From [Eubacterium] siraeum (GTDB lineage: Bacteria > Bacillota > Clostridia > Oscillospirales > Ruminococcaceae): a DNA stretch of 64,000 nucleotides. How positions within the stretch are numbered: position 1 is the stretch's first letter; each line of letters opens with the position of its first letter. Under the pieces are notes generated by a model. It was not told where the DNA came from, searched no databases, and saw only the letters and a list, made by a program, of their open reading frames with translations. Positions 44,213 to 53,800 of the stretch are shown piece by piece. The translations under genes were made by a program, and so were the position numbers. The DNA lies in assembly GCA_025150425.1 (NCBI GenBank), contig CP102281.1:1550001-1614000 (forward strand), read 5' to 3'.

Positions 44213-45037
44213 CTATTTGATAACTTTTCCGTGAGCCTTGGGAGCCGCCTTGATCTCTTTTTCACTGCCGCCTCTGTCAACAAACACGGCATTTTCGGCA
44301 ATATCCTCCTCGGTTATCGGGCCAAGCTCGGGGTTGCGTTCACCACGCTCCTCATAATACGGATTGACAATATACTTCTGTATCACGGGATAACAAATGA
44401 ATGTAGTGGTAAAGCACATAAGCGACAACGGTAAGAATATAACCGCAAATACCGAAAAAGGTAAAAAAAGCACAATAAGACTTATTATAGCGAGATTGAT
44501 GATAAGCGCAATGAAATTACGCTTTACTCCCAGGAAAACAAGGAAAACAGCGTTCTTGAGTATCGAGCCGATTGAAAGGTTCAGTGCAACGATCTCAAGA
44601 TAAATATAGAAGTGCATTATAAACACAAGAGTAGCACAGCATATCATAATGCAGATAAACACAAGCGAGCCGTCGGGAAGCGATTCGTTCATAAGGAACT
44701 GGAAGCAGGCAATCCAGACGGATACTATCATTATAACGTCAACTATACCGATAAAGACCGACTGCTTGAAATTCTTCTTGAAAGCAGTAAAGAATTCATC
44801 AAAAACAAAGCACGGCTGTTCGAGAATGAACTTTCTCATAACGTGAGTAAGAGCCGCCGTAGCAGGTCCAAAGGTAATTATGGGTATGCAGAAAAGAACA
44901 TACAGCATATTAAGCTCTATCAGCTTCCAGAACTTTCTGCCGAATATTTCCCAATATTTGAAAAACGGCTTTTTCTGCGGTGCCGATTTTGATACGCCCT
45001 TGCCCGAGCTTTGATAATCGAATAACTTGAATGCCAA
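44213..45037 (-). CDS. DUF624 (YesL-like) membrane protein
   Basis: 274 residues with five to six hydrophobic segments between ~35 and ~225: LIELNMLYVLFCIPIITFGP, FIGIVDVIMIVSVWIA, LVFICIMICCATLVFIM, LIINLAIISLIVLFLP and the following one. The N-terminal WKLIELNMLYVLFCIPI region is the YesL/DUF624 hallmark. YesL-like proteins often accompany carbohydrate uptake genes; none is adjacent. The C-terminal ~45 residues are charged and cytoplasmic. Confidence 0.82.
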   Translation of the reverse strand: MAFKLFDYQSSGKGVSKSAPQKKPFFKYWEIFGRKFWKLIELNMLYVLFCIPIITFGPATAALTHVMRKFILEQPCFVFDEFFTAFKKNFKQSVFIGIVDVIMIVSVWIACFQFLMNESLPDGSLVFICIMICCATLVFIMHFYIYLEIVALNLSIGSILKNAVFLVFLGVKRNFIALIINLAIISLIVLFLPFSVFAVIFLPLSLMCFTTTFICYPVIQKYIVNPYYEERGERNPELGPITEEDIAENAVFVDRGGSEKEIKAAPKAHGKVIK

Positions 45038-45165
45038 GATAACAACTCCTTAACGTGAAAACGTGAACATTTACTGCCTTAACGGCATTATGTCAATGAT
45101 AACACCGTAATGTTAACAGCGTTTAAATAATCCGTTACACTCATGCGGTAAAAATACCGTGTAAT

Positions 45166-45194
45166 ATTATACAATATTTTTTGACGAATTGCAA
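45166..45194 (-). promoter_or_regulatory. promoter of the DUF624 gene
   Basis: Minus strand TTGCAA (45189-45194), 17 bases, TATAAT (45166-45171). A leader of about 120 bases follows with a GCGGTA/TACCGT mini-hairpin; no known regulator recognised. Confidence 0.65.
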
Positions 45195-45266
45195 GTTAAA
45201 AATAGGAATATTGTATAAAAAGATTCAGATTGGCGGCAACTTCCGTATTCACAGCCTCATAAACTA

Positions 45267-45295
45267 TTGAACAGACGATAAAAAAGTGCTATAAT
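45267..45295 (+). promoter_or_regulatory. promoter of the dus operon
   Basis: TTGAAC, 17 bases, TATAAT, 40 bases before the dus start. Confidence 0.65.
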
Positions 45296-45335
45296 AATTT
45301 AAATATATTCCGAAAGGAGTCAACTTAAACCGACA

Positions 45336-46319
45336 GTGGAATACATTACAATCGGAAATGTTAAAATAGAAAAAACCGCTTCACTGGCTCCGATGGCATC
45401 TGTTGCCGATAAGGCAATGCGTACTATGTGCAAGAAATACGGAGCGGCATTACTCACAGGAGAAATGGCAAGCGCAAAAGGGCTGTGCTATTCCGACAGG
45501 AAAACTGCGGCTCTGCTTACCGTCACCGATTATGAGCGTCCTATGGCGATACAGCTTTTCGGCAGTGAGCCGGAATTTATGGCAAAGGCGGCTGTTATTG
45601 CGGCGCAGTACAAGCCCGACTTCATAGATATAAACTGCGGCTGTCCCGTACCAAAGGTAGCAGGCAACGGCGCAGGCTCCGCACTTATGAATGATCCCGT
45701 TCTTCTCGGACATATCGTTGAAGCTGTTGTAAAAGCCACCGATATTCCTGTAACGGTGAAGATAAGAAAGGGCTGGGACGAAAAGAACGTGAACGCCGTA
45801 GAGGTTGCCCGTGTTGCTCAGGAAAGCGGAGCGTCTGCCGTTGCCGTTCACGGCAGGACAAAAAATCAGATGTACAGCGGTAAGGCTGACCTTGAGATAA
45901 TCGCAGAGGTTAAGCAGGCACTCAGCATAGCGGTGATAGGAAACGGCGATGTTGACAGTGGCGAAAGCTGTAAACGTATGTACGATTACACAGGTTGCGA
46001 TCTGGTTATGGTCGGCAGAGCCGCCTGCGGCAGACCGTGGATATTTTCGGAAATAAAGCACTATCTTGAAACAGGTGAAACACTGCCTCCCCCCTCCCCC
46101 GACGAACAGCTTGAAATAATGAACGAGCATATAAGACTGCTTTGTGCCGATAAGGGCGAATATATCGGTATGAAGGAGGCACGCAAGCATACCGCATGGT
46201 ACCTCAAGGGCAGACCCGGTGCGGCTAAACTGCGCAATATGTGCGGCAGCCTTGCAACACTTGAAGATTTCGACAATATGCTGACGCTGATAAGAAATAC
46301 GGCTCAGCAGGATATATAA
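45336..46319 (+). CDS. dusB: tRNA-dihydrouridine synthase
   Basis: 327 residues starting with GTG; AAAGGAG is 16 bases upstream, an unusually long spacing, but no other start codon exists in frame nearby. FMN-dependent reduction of uridines in tRNA. Motifs: LAPMASVADKAMR, FIDINCGCPVPKVAGNGAGSALM with the catalytic Cys, KIRKGW, VHGRTKNQMYSGKAD and GNGDVDS. DusB-type by size and motifs. Followed 22 bases later by the AAA ATPase gene. Confidence 0.92.
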   Translation: MEYITIGNVKIEKTASLAPMASVADKAMRTMCKKYGAALLTGEMASAKGLCYSDRKTAALLTVTDYERPMAIQLFGSEPEFMAKAAVIAAQYKPDFIDINCGCPVPKVAGNGAGSALMNDPVLLGHIVEAVVKATDIPVTVKIRKGWDEKNVNAVEVARVAQESGASAVAVHGRTKNQMYSGKADLEIIAEVKQALSIAVIGNGDVDSGESCKRMYDYTGCDLVMVGRAACGRPWIFSEIKHYLETGETLPPPSPDEQLEIMNEHIRLLCADKGEYIGMKEARKHTAWYLKGRPGAAKLRNMCGSLATLEDFDNMLTLIRNTAQQDI

Positions 46320-46341
46320 GCACAAAAAGAAGGAATGACAA

Positions 46342-47535
46342 ATGAAAGAAACGGCACACAAGTTAAAATCACTTACGGCATTTGACATAAGCGGCGATTA
46401 TCTGATAGATCAGTTTGAACGCCTTGCAAGCGACGATGAAGAAACCGCTATCAATGCTTATACAAACATAGCACGGTATCTGCTGACGAACGACATAACG
46501 CTTGCCGATTACCTCCGTGAGCTTCTCACCTACGCAGACTCAAAGCTCATCGAAAGCTACATCAGAAAAGAAGATACCAACAAGCAATATGCGGTTGAAT
46601 ATGACGTATCGGTAATCAAGGAGCTTGCCAAAATGTCGGCTCACAAGCTGAAGGATTATCTTTTCCAGAAGTTCAACGAGAATTTTATTTTCTCGCTCCC
46701 CGAATATGTTACGGGCGGCTTTGACTGCAACGCCGAATACTTCATCCGCCATATAAGCGAGAACGGAAGCGGCATTTACGCAAAATATAAAGCGTTTGTA
46801 TATGATAACGGCTTGCTTCATCCGATAGAAAAGCCCGACGCAATACGTCTGTCAGATCTGAAGAAATACGAATCGCAGAGAAAGCAGATAGTCGACAACA
46901 CAAGAGCATTCATAGCAGGTCACCCTGCCGACAATGCCCTGCTCTACGGCGACAGAGGCACGGGAAAATCATCGACCGTCAAAGCGCTTCTCAACGAATA
47001 TGCAAATCTGCGTATCGTACAGGTCGACAAAAAGGATGTTGCCTGCCTGCCCACGCTCTACAAAACACTCAGCGAAAGCCCACTGAAATTCATAATCTTT
47101 ATAGACGATCTTTCATTCGGTGAAAACGATGAAGGCTTCGGCATACTCAAGAAGGTTCTGGAAGGCTCTGTCTGCGGAAGACCGTCAAATATACTCATAT
47201 ATGCGACCACCAACCGCCGCCATCTTATCAAGGAAACCGAAAGCAGCCGTATGGGCGACAATGTTCACAGTGCGGATGAAATTGACGAAAGTATGTCACT
47301 GTCCGACAGATTCGGTCTGTTTGTGACATTCCTCGCACCGAACAAGGAAACCTATCTCGAAATAGTCCGCAGCCTTATCCTTGACAGAGGCATAATAATA
47401 GACGCAGACAAGCTCGACAGATGTGCGGAAAGATTTGCTCTTAAGAGAAACGGCAGATCCCCGAGAATAGCAAGACAGTTCGCCGACAGCCTGCAATCAA
47501 AGCTCGCACTCGGCATAGATCCGGAGAAAATGTGA
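46342..47535 (+). CDS. DUF815-type AAA ATPase
   Basis: 397 residues. The first ~170 residues are a helical region of unknown role; the AAA core has Walker A LLYGDRGTGKSST, Walker B FIIFIDDLSF and sensor 1 IYATTNRRHLI. This is the DUF815 family, annotated as ATP-binding and of unknown function. It overlaps the next gene by one base. Confidence 0.85.
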   Translation: MKETAHKLKSLTAFDISGDYLIDQFERLASDDEETAINAYTNIARYLLTNDITLADYLRELLTYADSKLIESYIRKEDTNKQYAVEYDVSVIKELAKMSAHKLKDYLFQKFNENFIFSLPEYVTGGFDCNAEYFIRHISENGSGIYAKYKAFVYDNGLLHPIEKPDAIRLSDLKKYESQRKQIVDNTRAFIAGHPADNALLYGDRGTGKSSTVKALLNEYANLRIVQVDKKDVACLPTLYKTLSESPLKFIIFIDDLSFGENDEGFGILKKVLEGSVCGRPSNILIYATTNRRHLIKETESSRMGDNVHSADEIDESMSLSDRFGLFVTFLAPNKETYLEIVRSLILDRGIIIDADKLDRCAERFALKRNGRSPRIARQFADSLQSKLALGIDPEKM

Positions 47536-48566
47536 TGAAGAAAAAAATACCGCTTTTGATTTCGGCACTGCTTATGCTGACCTTTGCGATAAGCGGATGT
47601 GAAAATATCGTACTCGTACCGGGCAGATCGTCCGGTGCGATAACGGAAAGCAGTGAGGCTTCAGAGCCGCTGAGCGCATACCCCGTGACGCTGAACGACA
47701 CGGAGATATTGAAAGCTCCCGAAAAAATAGTATCGCTTACCCCCGCCTATACAGAGATTCTTTTTGAAATGGGCTACGGCGACAGGATAGTTGCCGTCAG
47801 TGACTACTGTGACTACCCCGAAAGCGTAAAGGAGCTGCCGAAAGCCGCAAGCAGTGCGAATCCCGATATTGCGGCGATAAAAAAGCTCTCACCCGACCTT
47901 GTGATAACCGCAACACCTATCGTCACAAAGGACAGAATCTCACTGGAGGCGCAAGGCACAAAAGTTCTGACAATTGCGTCCCCGAAAACCATTGAGGAAT
48001 TTGAAAACATCTACAAATTTTTCGGGCTTGCAATGAACGGCATTTTCGACGGTGAATCTGCAGGTGAAAAAGCATTCGCCCCCGTAAAAAAACAGCTTGA
48101 TTCGATTAAAAAGACCGACAAAACTTTTATATACGTCACCGCCGCAAATACCCCCGCAGGCAAGGATACGTTTGAAAATGCAATACTCAGCCTTTTCGGC
48201 ACAAACATAGCCGAGAGTGCAAGCGGTTATACCTATAACCCCGAAATGTTGAAGGACAATCAGCCCGACCTTATTTTCGTCAGCGACACTATAGGCAAGG
48301 ATATGCTTACCACAAACGAAAATTATTCCGGACTTAAGGCGGTAAAGGACGGAAAAATCACCGTTGTGAAAAACAAATATTTTGAACGTCCGAGCGGCAG
48401 GATTACCGAGCTTCTGACAGAGATCGCAAAGGCATTCCCTGCCGAAAAGCCCGAAACCGCAAGCAGTAAGACCGAAAGTACCGACAGCAAAGAAAGCAAC
48501 AATGAAAACAGCAAAGAAACCGAAAACAGCAAGCCTGAACCGGTTTCATCCGATGTTTCCGAATAA
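47535..48566 (+). CDS. orphan ABC-type solute-binding lipoprotein (BtuF-like)
   Basis: 343 residues; ATG at 47535 chosen over an adjacent GTG. Signal peptide with lipobox ISGC (Cys22). The binding-protein fold (~55-305) begins EKIVSLTPAYTEILFEMG and includes KLSPDLVITATP, like vitamin B12, haem or siderophore binding proteins. The last ~40 residues are a Ser/Glu/Lys/Asn-rich tail. No permease or ATPase gene is adjacent; the first gene in the pair is the AAA ATPase, so the transporter must be elsewhere or the protein has another role. Confidence 0.85.
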   Translation: MKKKIPLLISALLMLTFAISGCENIVLVPGRSSGAITESSEASEPLSAYPVTLNDTEILKAPEKIVSLTPAYTEILFEMGYGDRIVAVSDYCDYPESVKELPKAASSANPDIAAIKKLSPDLVITATPIVTKDRISLEAQGTKVLTIASPKTIEEFENIYKFFGLAMNGIFDGESAGEKAFAPVKKQLDSIKKTDKTFIYVTAANTPAGKDTFENAILSLFGTNIAESASGYTYNPEMLKDNQPDLIFVSDTIGKDMLTTNENYSGLKAVKDGKITVVKNKYFERPSGRITELLTEIAKAFPAEKPETASSKTESTDSKESNNENSKETENSKPEPVSSDVSE

Positions 48567-48580
48567 TTTCAATTGCATAT

Positions 48581-48613
48581 AAAGAGCCTGAACGTAAAAG
48601 GCTCTTTATTTTT
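48581..48613 (+). terminator. terminator of the dus-AAA-lipoprotein operon
   Basis: AAAGAGCCT pairs with AGGCTCTTT around a 9-base loop and is followed by ATTTTTT. Confidence 0.92.
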
Positions 48614-48647
48614 TACCCCTCTCTCACCTCTTTGTCACAAAAAAATA

Positions 48648-48675
48648 TTGACTTTTTTCCAAATTCGTATATAAT
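48648..48675 (+). promoter_or_regulatory. alaS promoter
   Basis: TTGACT, 16 bases, TATAAT. The leader of about 70 bases holds a short GGGTA/TACCC hairpin (near 48702-48723) but no T-box. Confidence 0.75.
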
Positions 48676-48753
48676 TTAATAGGTATGTTTAATTAAAAAT
48701 CGGGTACGGCTTTTTTGCTACCCTGATGATAAACGGAAGGAATCATAAATTAT

Positions 48754-51390
48754 ATGAAATGGACAGGACTAAACGATCTTAGAGAAAGCTATCTGAAATT
48801 TTTCGAAAGCAAAGGACATCTGAGAATGGCATCGGCACCGCTGGTACCGCAGGGAGATAACTCCGTACTGCTTATAAACGCAGGTATGACACCTCTCAAG
48901 AAATACTTCCAGGGCATTGAAGAACCGCCCAGACACCGTGTAACAACTTGTCAGAAGTGTATCAGAACACCCGACATCGACAACGTAGGTAAAACTGCAA
49001 GACACGGCACATATTTCGAAATGCTCGGCAACTTCTCATTCGGAGATTACTTCAAGCACGAGGCTACGGCATGGGCGTGGGAGTATCTCACAAAGGTACT
49101 TGAAATCCCTGAGGACAGACTCTGGGTAACGATTTACGAAGAAGACGATGAAGCTGGCGACATCTGGGCTAACGAAGTCGGCGTACCCCGTGACAGAATA
49201 ATCAAACTCGGCAAGGCAGACAACTTCTGGGAGCACGGAAGCGGCCCCTGCGGCCCCTGCTCTGAGATACACTTTGACAGAGGTGAAAAGTACGGTCCTT
49301 TCGAGAGCTTTGAACAGGCAGGAGAATGTGACAGAATTATCGAGATATGGAACCTCGTATTCACACAGTTCGACAATGACGGCAAGGGTAACTATACTCA
49401 GCTTGCAACAAAGAACATTGATACAGGTATGGGACTTGAGCGTCTTGCCTGCGTAATGCAGGATGTTGACAACCTGTTCGAGGTTGATACTATTCAGAAC
49501 ATAATGAAGAAGATTTGCTCCGTTGCAGGTGTAAACTATCACGATGACCCCACAACAGACGTTTCTATCCGTGTTATCACCGACCATATCCGTTCAACGA
49601 CATTTATGGTTGGCGACGGTATCCGTCCTTCAAACGAAGGCAGAGGTTACGTTCTGCGCCGTCTGTTAAGACGTGCCGCAAGACACGGCAGAATGCTCGG
49701 CGTAAACAGACCCTTCCTCTATGAGATATGCGACACGGTTATAAATGAAAACCTCACAGCTTATCCCGAGCTTGACGAAAAGAGAGAATATATAAAGAAG
49801 GTCATCAAGACCGAAGAAGAGAGCTTTGCAAAGACAGTTGACAAGGGTATGCAGATACTCGGCGAGTTTATAAAGGAGCTTTCGGCAGACGATACACGCA
49901 AGCCCATCTTAAGCGGCGAGAACCTTTTCAAGCTGCACGACACATACGGCTTCCCCATAGACCTTACAAGAGAAATCCTTCAGGAGAAGAATATCGGTAT
50001 AGATGAAGAACGATTCTTTGAGCTTATGAATGAGCAGAAAGCAAAGGCACGCTCAAATCAGGCATTCAAGGGCGGCTGGGACGAAGCTACGGCCAATGCG
50101 CTCAGCGGACTTACTACCACATTCGTAGGCTACAAGTCGCTTACCGCCGACAGCAAGATTCTTGCTATGATAAAGGACGGCGAGGTCACCGATGTATGCA
50201 ACGAGGGTGACGAGGTAACGGTAGTTCTTGATATTACACCTTTCTACGCAGAAAGCGGCGGACAGGTAGGCGACTGCGGTACAATTACGGCAGGCGAAAA
50301 CGTAATGCAGGTTATCGACACCAAGAAGACAGGCGCAGGACAGTTTATCTGCAACTGCCATGTCGAGAGCGGTTGCTTCTATACGGACGACAGCGTAAAA
50401 TCGGCTGTCGATGAAAAGAAGCGTATGGCTACAGCAAGAAACCACACCTGTGCACATCTTTTACAGGCGGCGCTCAGAAAGGTTCTCGGCGACCACGTTC
50501 ATCAGGCAGGCTCTTTTGTAGATCCCTACAGATGCCGTTTCGACTTCAGCCACTTCAGCGCAGTAACTCCCGAAGAGCTTGAAAAGATTGAAATGCTCGT
50601 AAATGACTGGATTCTTGCAGGTATCCCCGTTGTAACCGAAGAACTTCCTATCGAGGAAGCACGCAAGAAGGGCGCAATGGCTCTGTTCGGTGAAAAGTAC
50701 GGCGATATTGTAAGAGTTGTACAGGCAGGCGATGTTTCTACGGAATTCTGCGGCGGTACTCACCTTGACAATACCGCAAAGGCAGGTCTGTTCAAGATAA
50801 TTTCCGAAACATCGGTAGCTTCAGGCGTAAGAAGAATCGAAGCTGTAACAGGCTACAATGTACTCTCCGCATACGATCAGACAAAGGCAATGGTTACAAA
50901 CATTGCTCAGGTACTGAAAATAGCAAATCCCACCGCCGTAATGCAGAAGTGCGAAAACATGATGAACGAGATGCACGCTATGCAAGCTGAAATAGACCGC
51001 CTTAACGGCATCATTTCAATGAGCCAGATGAAGAATGTAACAGAGGGCGCAACAGAAGTAAACGGTATAAAGGTATTCTCCGCTATGCTTTCGGGTGTAA
51101 CGGGCGACAGCCTCAGAAAAGCCGGCGACAAGCTGAAAGACGCTAACGATTCGTTCATCGCCGTGCTTGCAGGTGTATCCGACGGCAAGGGCAACTTCCT
51201 TTGTATCGCAAGCCCCGAAGCTGTTGCCAAGGGTGCAAACGCAGGAAAGATAGTAAAGGAAATTGCGGCTATTGCAGGCGGTAAGGGCGGCGGAAAGCCC
51301 GACACAGCTATGGCAGGCATCGCAGATGTAACAAAGATTGACGAGGCTCTGCTTGCGCTTACCGATATAGTAAAGAATATGATTGGCTGA
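48754..51390 (+). CDS. alaS: alanyl-tRNA synthetase
   Basis: 878 residues, full length. The class II catalytic domain opens the protein (NSVLLINAGMTPLKKYFQG; PDIDNVGKTARH). The editing domain carries RNHTCAHLLQAAL and the zinc/editing CGGTHLD near residue 670. A C-terminal domain (~720-878) with GGKGGGKPDTAMAG is the DHHA1-like part. First gene of a run of closely spaced plus-strand genes. Confidence 0.98.
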   Translation: MKWTGLNDLRESYLKFFESKGHLRMASAPLVPQGDNSVLLINAGMTPLKKYFQGIEEPPRHRVTTCQKCIRTPDIDNVGKTARHGTYFEMLGNFSFGDYFKHEATAWAWEYLTKVLEIPEDRLWVTIYEEDDEAGDIWANEVGVPRDRIIKLGKADNFWEHGSGPCGPCSEIHFDRGEKYGPFESFEQAGECDRIIEIWNLVFTQFDNDGKGNYTQLATKNIDTGMGLERLACVMQDVDNLFEVDTIQNIMKKICSVAGVNYHDDPTTDVSIRVITDHIRSTTFMVGDGIRPSNEGRGYVLRRLLRRAARHGRMLGVNRPFLYEICDTVINENLTAYPELDEKREYIKKVIKTEEESFAKTVDKGMQILGEFIKELSADDTRKPILSGENLFKLHDTYGFPIDLTREILQEKNIGIDEERFFELMNEQKAKARSNQAFKGGWDEATANALSGLTTTFVGYKSLTADSKILAMIKDGEVTDVCNEGDEVTVVLDITPFYAESGGQVGDCGTITAGENVMQVIDTKKTGAGQFICNCHVESGCFYTDDSVKSAVDEKKRMATARNHTCAHLLQAALRKVLGDHVHQAGSFVDPYRCRFDFSHFSAVTPEELEKIEMLVNDWILAGIPVVTEELPIEEARKKGAMALFGEKYGDIVRVVQAGDVSTEFCGGTHLDNTAKAGLFKIISETSVASGVRRIEAVTGYNVLSAYDQTKAMVTNIAQVLKIANPTAVMQKCENMMNEMHAMQAEIDRLNGIISMSQMKNVTEGATEVNGIKVFSAMLSGVTGDSLRKAGDKLKDANDSFIAVLAGVSDGKGNFLCIASPEAVAKGANAGKIVKEIAAIAGGKGGGKPDTAMAGIADVTKIDEALLALTDIVKNMIG

Positions 51391-51412
51391 TAAAAGCCGG
51401 AAAGGAAAAAGT

Positions 51413-51751
51413 ATGGATTGCATTTTTTGTAAAATTGTTTCAGGCGAAATCCCTTCCGAAAAGGTATACGAGAGCGATAAAGTAATCGCTTTCAAGGATA
51501 TTAATCCTATGGCACCGGTACATATCCTTATCATTCCCAAAGAACATATCGGCGGTGTCGATGAGCTTAACGAAAGCAATGCCGGTATAGTAAAAGACAT
51601 TATGCTTGTTGCAAAGCATCTTGCCGAGTCCTTCAACCTTGAAAACGGCTGGAGAATCGTTTCAAACGTGGGTGAAGACGGCGGCCAAACAGTGCGTCAC
51701 CTCCACTTCCACTTACTCGGCGGCAAAAAGCTGAGCGTTGAGCTTGCTTAA
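51413..51751 (+). CDS. HIT-family hydrolase
   Basis: 112 residues from MDCIFCKIVSGEIPSE behind AAAGGAAAA; a longer frame from 51383 overlaps alaS and is unlikely. The HIT motif is HLHFHLLGG near the C-terminus and CxxC is at the N-terminus, as in Hint-type nucleoside phosphoramidases. Confidence 0.93.
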   Translation: MDCIFCKIVSGEIPSEKVYESDKVIAFKDINPMAPVHILIIPKEHIGGVDELNESNAGIVKDIMLVAKHLAESFNLENGWRIVSNVGEDGGQTVRHLHFHLLGGKKLSVELA

Positions 51752-51764
51752 AAGGTGAATAGTT

Positions 51765-53786
51765 GTGAGGCGGAAATTAGCGGCTGTTGGAGGTTCATAT
51801 CTGATAGGACTGATTTTCGCCTCAATTTTCTTTGATTTTGCAATTTTTCTCATTTGTGGAGTAATATTGCTTATAGCTGTTGCAATAATAACAGCGATTT
51901 TAACAAGAAAATATGACATATCCGTAGCACTGCTCTGCTGTGCCGCAGGAATAACCGTATTCAGCTGTGTATCCTTGTCTATGGCAAAAGCGGCTGAACC
52001 GTTATTGGACGGAACCTACGACATAACCGCAACTGTGGCACAAAAACAAGTAATTGGTAATGATTCAGCCGTTTTCAGCCTTTATACCTATACATCAGAC
52101 GGCAAGGTCGGCGTGATTATGTATACCGATGACATTGATGCAAAAAAGGGCGATATGTTACATTTCAAAGCCCGGTTTGAAAAGCTGACAAATACGGCAT
52201 ATTACGGCACTGCCGACCGATACAGGAGCGACGGTATAATTTTATCCGCCATACCTTACGGCGACATTTCCGTAACAAAGGGAGATTACCCGTTATCGTT
52301 CATTGATGATTACCGTGAATATCTGATAGGGCGTATTGACGATAGCTTTCCCGATGACAGCGGTGCGCTGATGAAAGGTATATTCTTCGGTGACAAACGT
52401 TCTTTTTCCGATGACCTTTACAGCGATATAAAGCTGTCGGGAGTATCGCATCTTACCGCTGTGTCAGGTATGCACCTGACGCTTATTATGACCGTACTGT
52501 CGGCTTTGCTGACAGCTACACGGCTCGGATACTCCTACCGTGTAAGGTTTGTGATAACTGCGGTGCTTACAGTAGGCTTTATGGCTTTTTTCGGCTTTAC
52601 GGCTTCGGTACTGAGAAGCGGAATAATGATTATCACGGCAAACACAGGCGCTCTGTTTTACCGCAGGAGCGATTGTCTTAATTCTGTCGGACTTGCCGTA
52701 CTGCTGATAACGCTTTTCGACCCTCTCTCCTGCCTTGACGCAGGTCTGATACTCTCTGCGGTAACTACCGTGGGAGCAGGTGCTGTCGGCGTTTCGGCTT
52801 CCGCATGGCTGAAAGACAAGCTCCCGTTTTTAAACGGCAGACTTTGCGATACGTTATGCGTGTCATTGTGTGCCGCACTTGCGGGAATACCGCTTTCGGC
52901 TATATACTTCGGTACGTTTTCGCTTGCTGGCATAATCGTATCGGTGATAACAGTGCCTCTTTTCACACTGTGCCTGTCGGCAATGCTGATATTTGCACTG
53001 ACAGGCGGTGCGGTAATACCGCTTGCCGCAATAGCGCACTTCTGCTGTGACATTATGCGGATAGTATTCTCGGCATTTGCCGCTGTACCGTTCCTGCACT
53101 TCAGCTGTGAGCCGTTTACGGTGATTATAACGATTGCTGTGATTTCAGCCGTTGCTGCTGTGTGTTATCTTCTGCTTAAAAAGAAATACGCTGTTCCGAT
53201 ACTTATTGTTTCACTGCTGTGCTTTACCGCAGTAAACACTGTACTGCCTCAGATTCCGGACGACAGCATAAGAATACTTATGCACAGTGACGGAGCAAAC
53301 GGCTCTGTTGTGATACTTTCACGTGATTATTCGGCGGCGGTACTTATCGGAAACGATAAAAAAGAGCTTAGCACAATAAAAAACGTGCTTCTGGGAAACA
53401 ATAAGACCAATGCCGACACGCTCATTTTCTGCAATAATCAGAATCCCGGAAATGAACTTGTCAAAGCCGCACACGCTATTTCCGAAAACGTATCCGAGTG
53501 TGACGGCGGCAATGATATAAACGGCGGACTTTTTTCGGTCAGATGCCGTAACGATGCCCTGCTCCTGTCGGCATACAACACAAAAATCAACATCTCCTCC
53601 GCAGGAAAGGCACAGACGGATATGATAAATATCCTATGGGATAAAAGCAGATATATCTCTGCCGGTACACCCTGCTTTCTGATAAACAGGTATCAGAAAG
53701 CGTCAAACGGAATATCTCTTTATTTTACCGAGTGCGAATTGTGCATAAACGAGGACGGGATAACCGCCCGATGCAATTACAGATAG
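51765..53786 (+). CDS. comEC: ComEC/Rec2-type DNA uptake channel
   Basis: 673 residues starting with GTG behind AAGGTG. Several N-terminal membrane helices, an OB-like region (~90-180), then the Competence domain with LSGVSHLTAVSGMHLTLIM near residue 230 and more helices up to ~480. ComEC carries single-stranded DNA across the membrane. The C-terminal ~180 residues sit where the metallo-beta-lactamase nuclease domain lies, but no HxHxDH motif is visible, so that domain appears degenerate or absent. No other late competence genes are nearby. Confidence 0.9.
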   Translation: MRRKLAAVGGSYLIGLIFASIFFDFAIFLICGVILLIAVAIITAILTRKYDISVALLCCAAGITVFSCVSLSMAKAAEPLLDGTYDITATVAQKQVIGNDSAVFSLYTYTSDGKVGVIMYTDDIDAKKGDMLHFKARFEKLTNTAYYGTADRYRSDGIILSAIPYGDISVTKGDYPLSFIDDYREYLIGRIDDSFPDDSGALMKGIFFGDKRSFSDDLYSDIKLSGVSHLTAVSGMHLTLIMTVLSALLTATRLGYSYRVRFVITAVLTVGFMAFFGFTASVLRSGIMIITANTGALFYRRSDCLNSVGLAVLLITLFDPLSCLDAGLILSAVTTVGAGAVGVSASAWLKDKLPFLNGRLCDTLCVSLCAALAGIPLSAIYFGTFSLAGIIVSVITVPLFTLCLSAMLIFALTGGAVIPLAAIAHFCCDIMRIVFSAFAAVPFLHFSCEPFTVIITIAVISAVAAVCYLLLKKKYAVPILIVSLLCFTAVNTVLPQIPDDSIRILMHSDGANGSVVILSRDYSAAVLIGNDKKELSTIKNVLLGNNKTNADTLIFCNNQNPGNELVKAAHAISENVSECDGGNDINGGLFSVRCRNDALLLSAYNTKINISSAGKAQTDMINILWDKSRYISAGTPCFLINRYQKASNGISLYFTECELCINEDGITARCNYR

Positions 53787-53800
53787 AAAGGGGAAACAGT

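Noticed and set aside
48676-48753. T-box or other tRNA sensor before alaS
   Set aside because: The leader is only about 70 bases and lacks the T-box sequence and specifier context.
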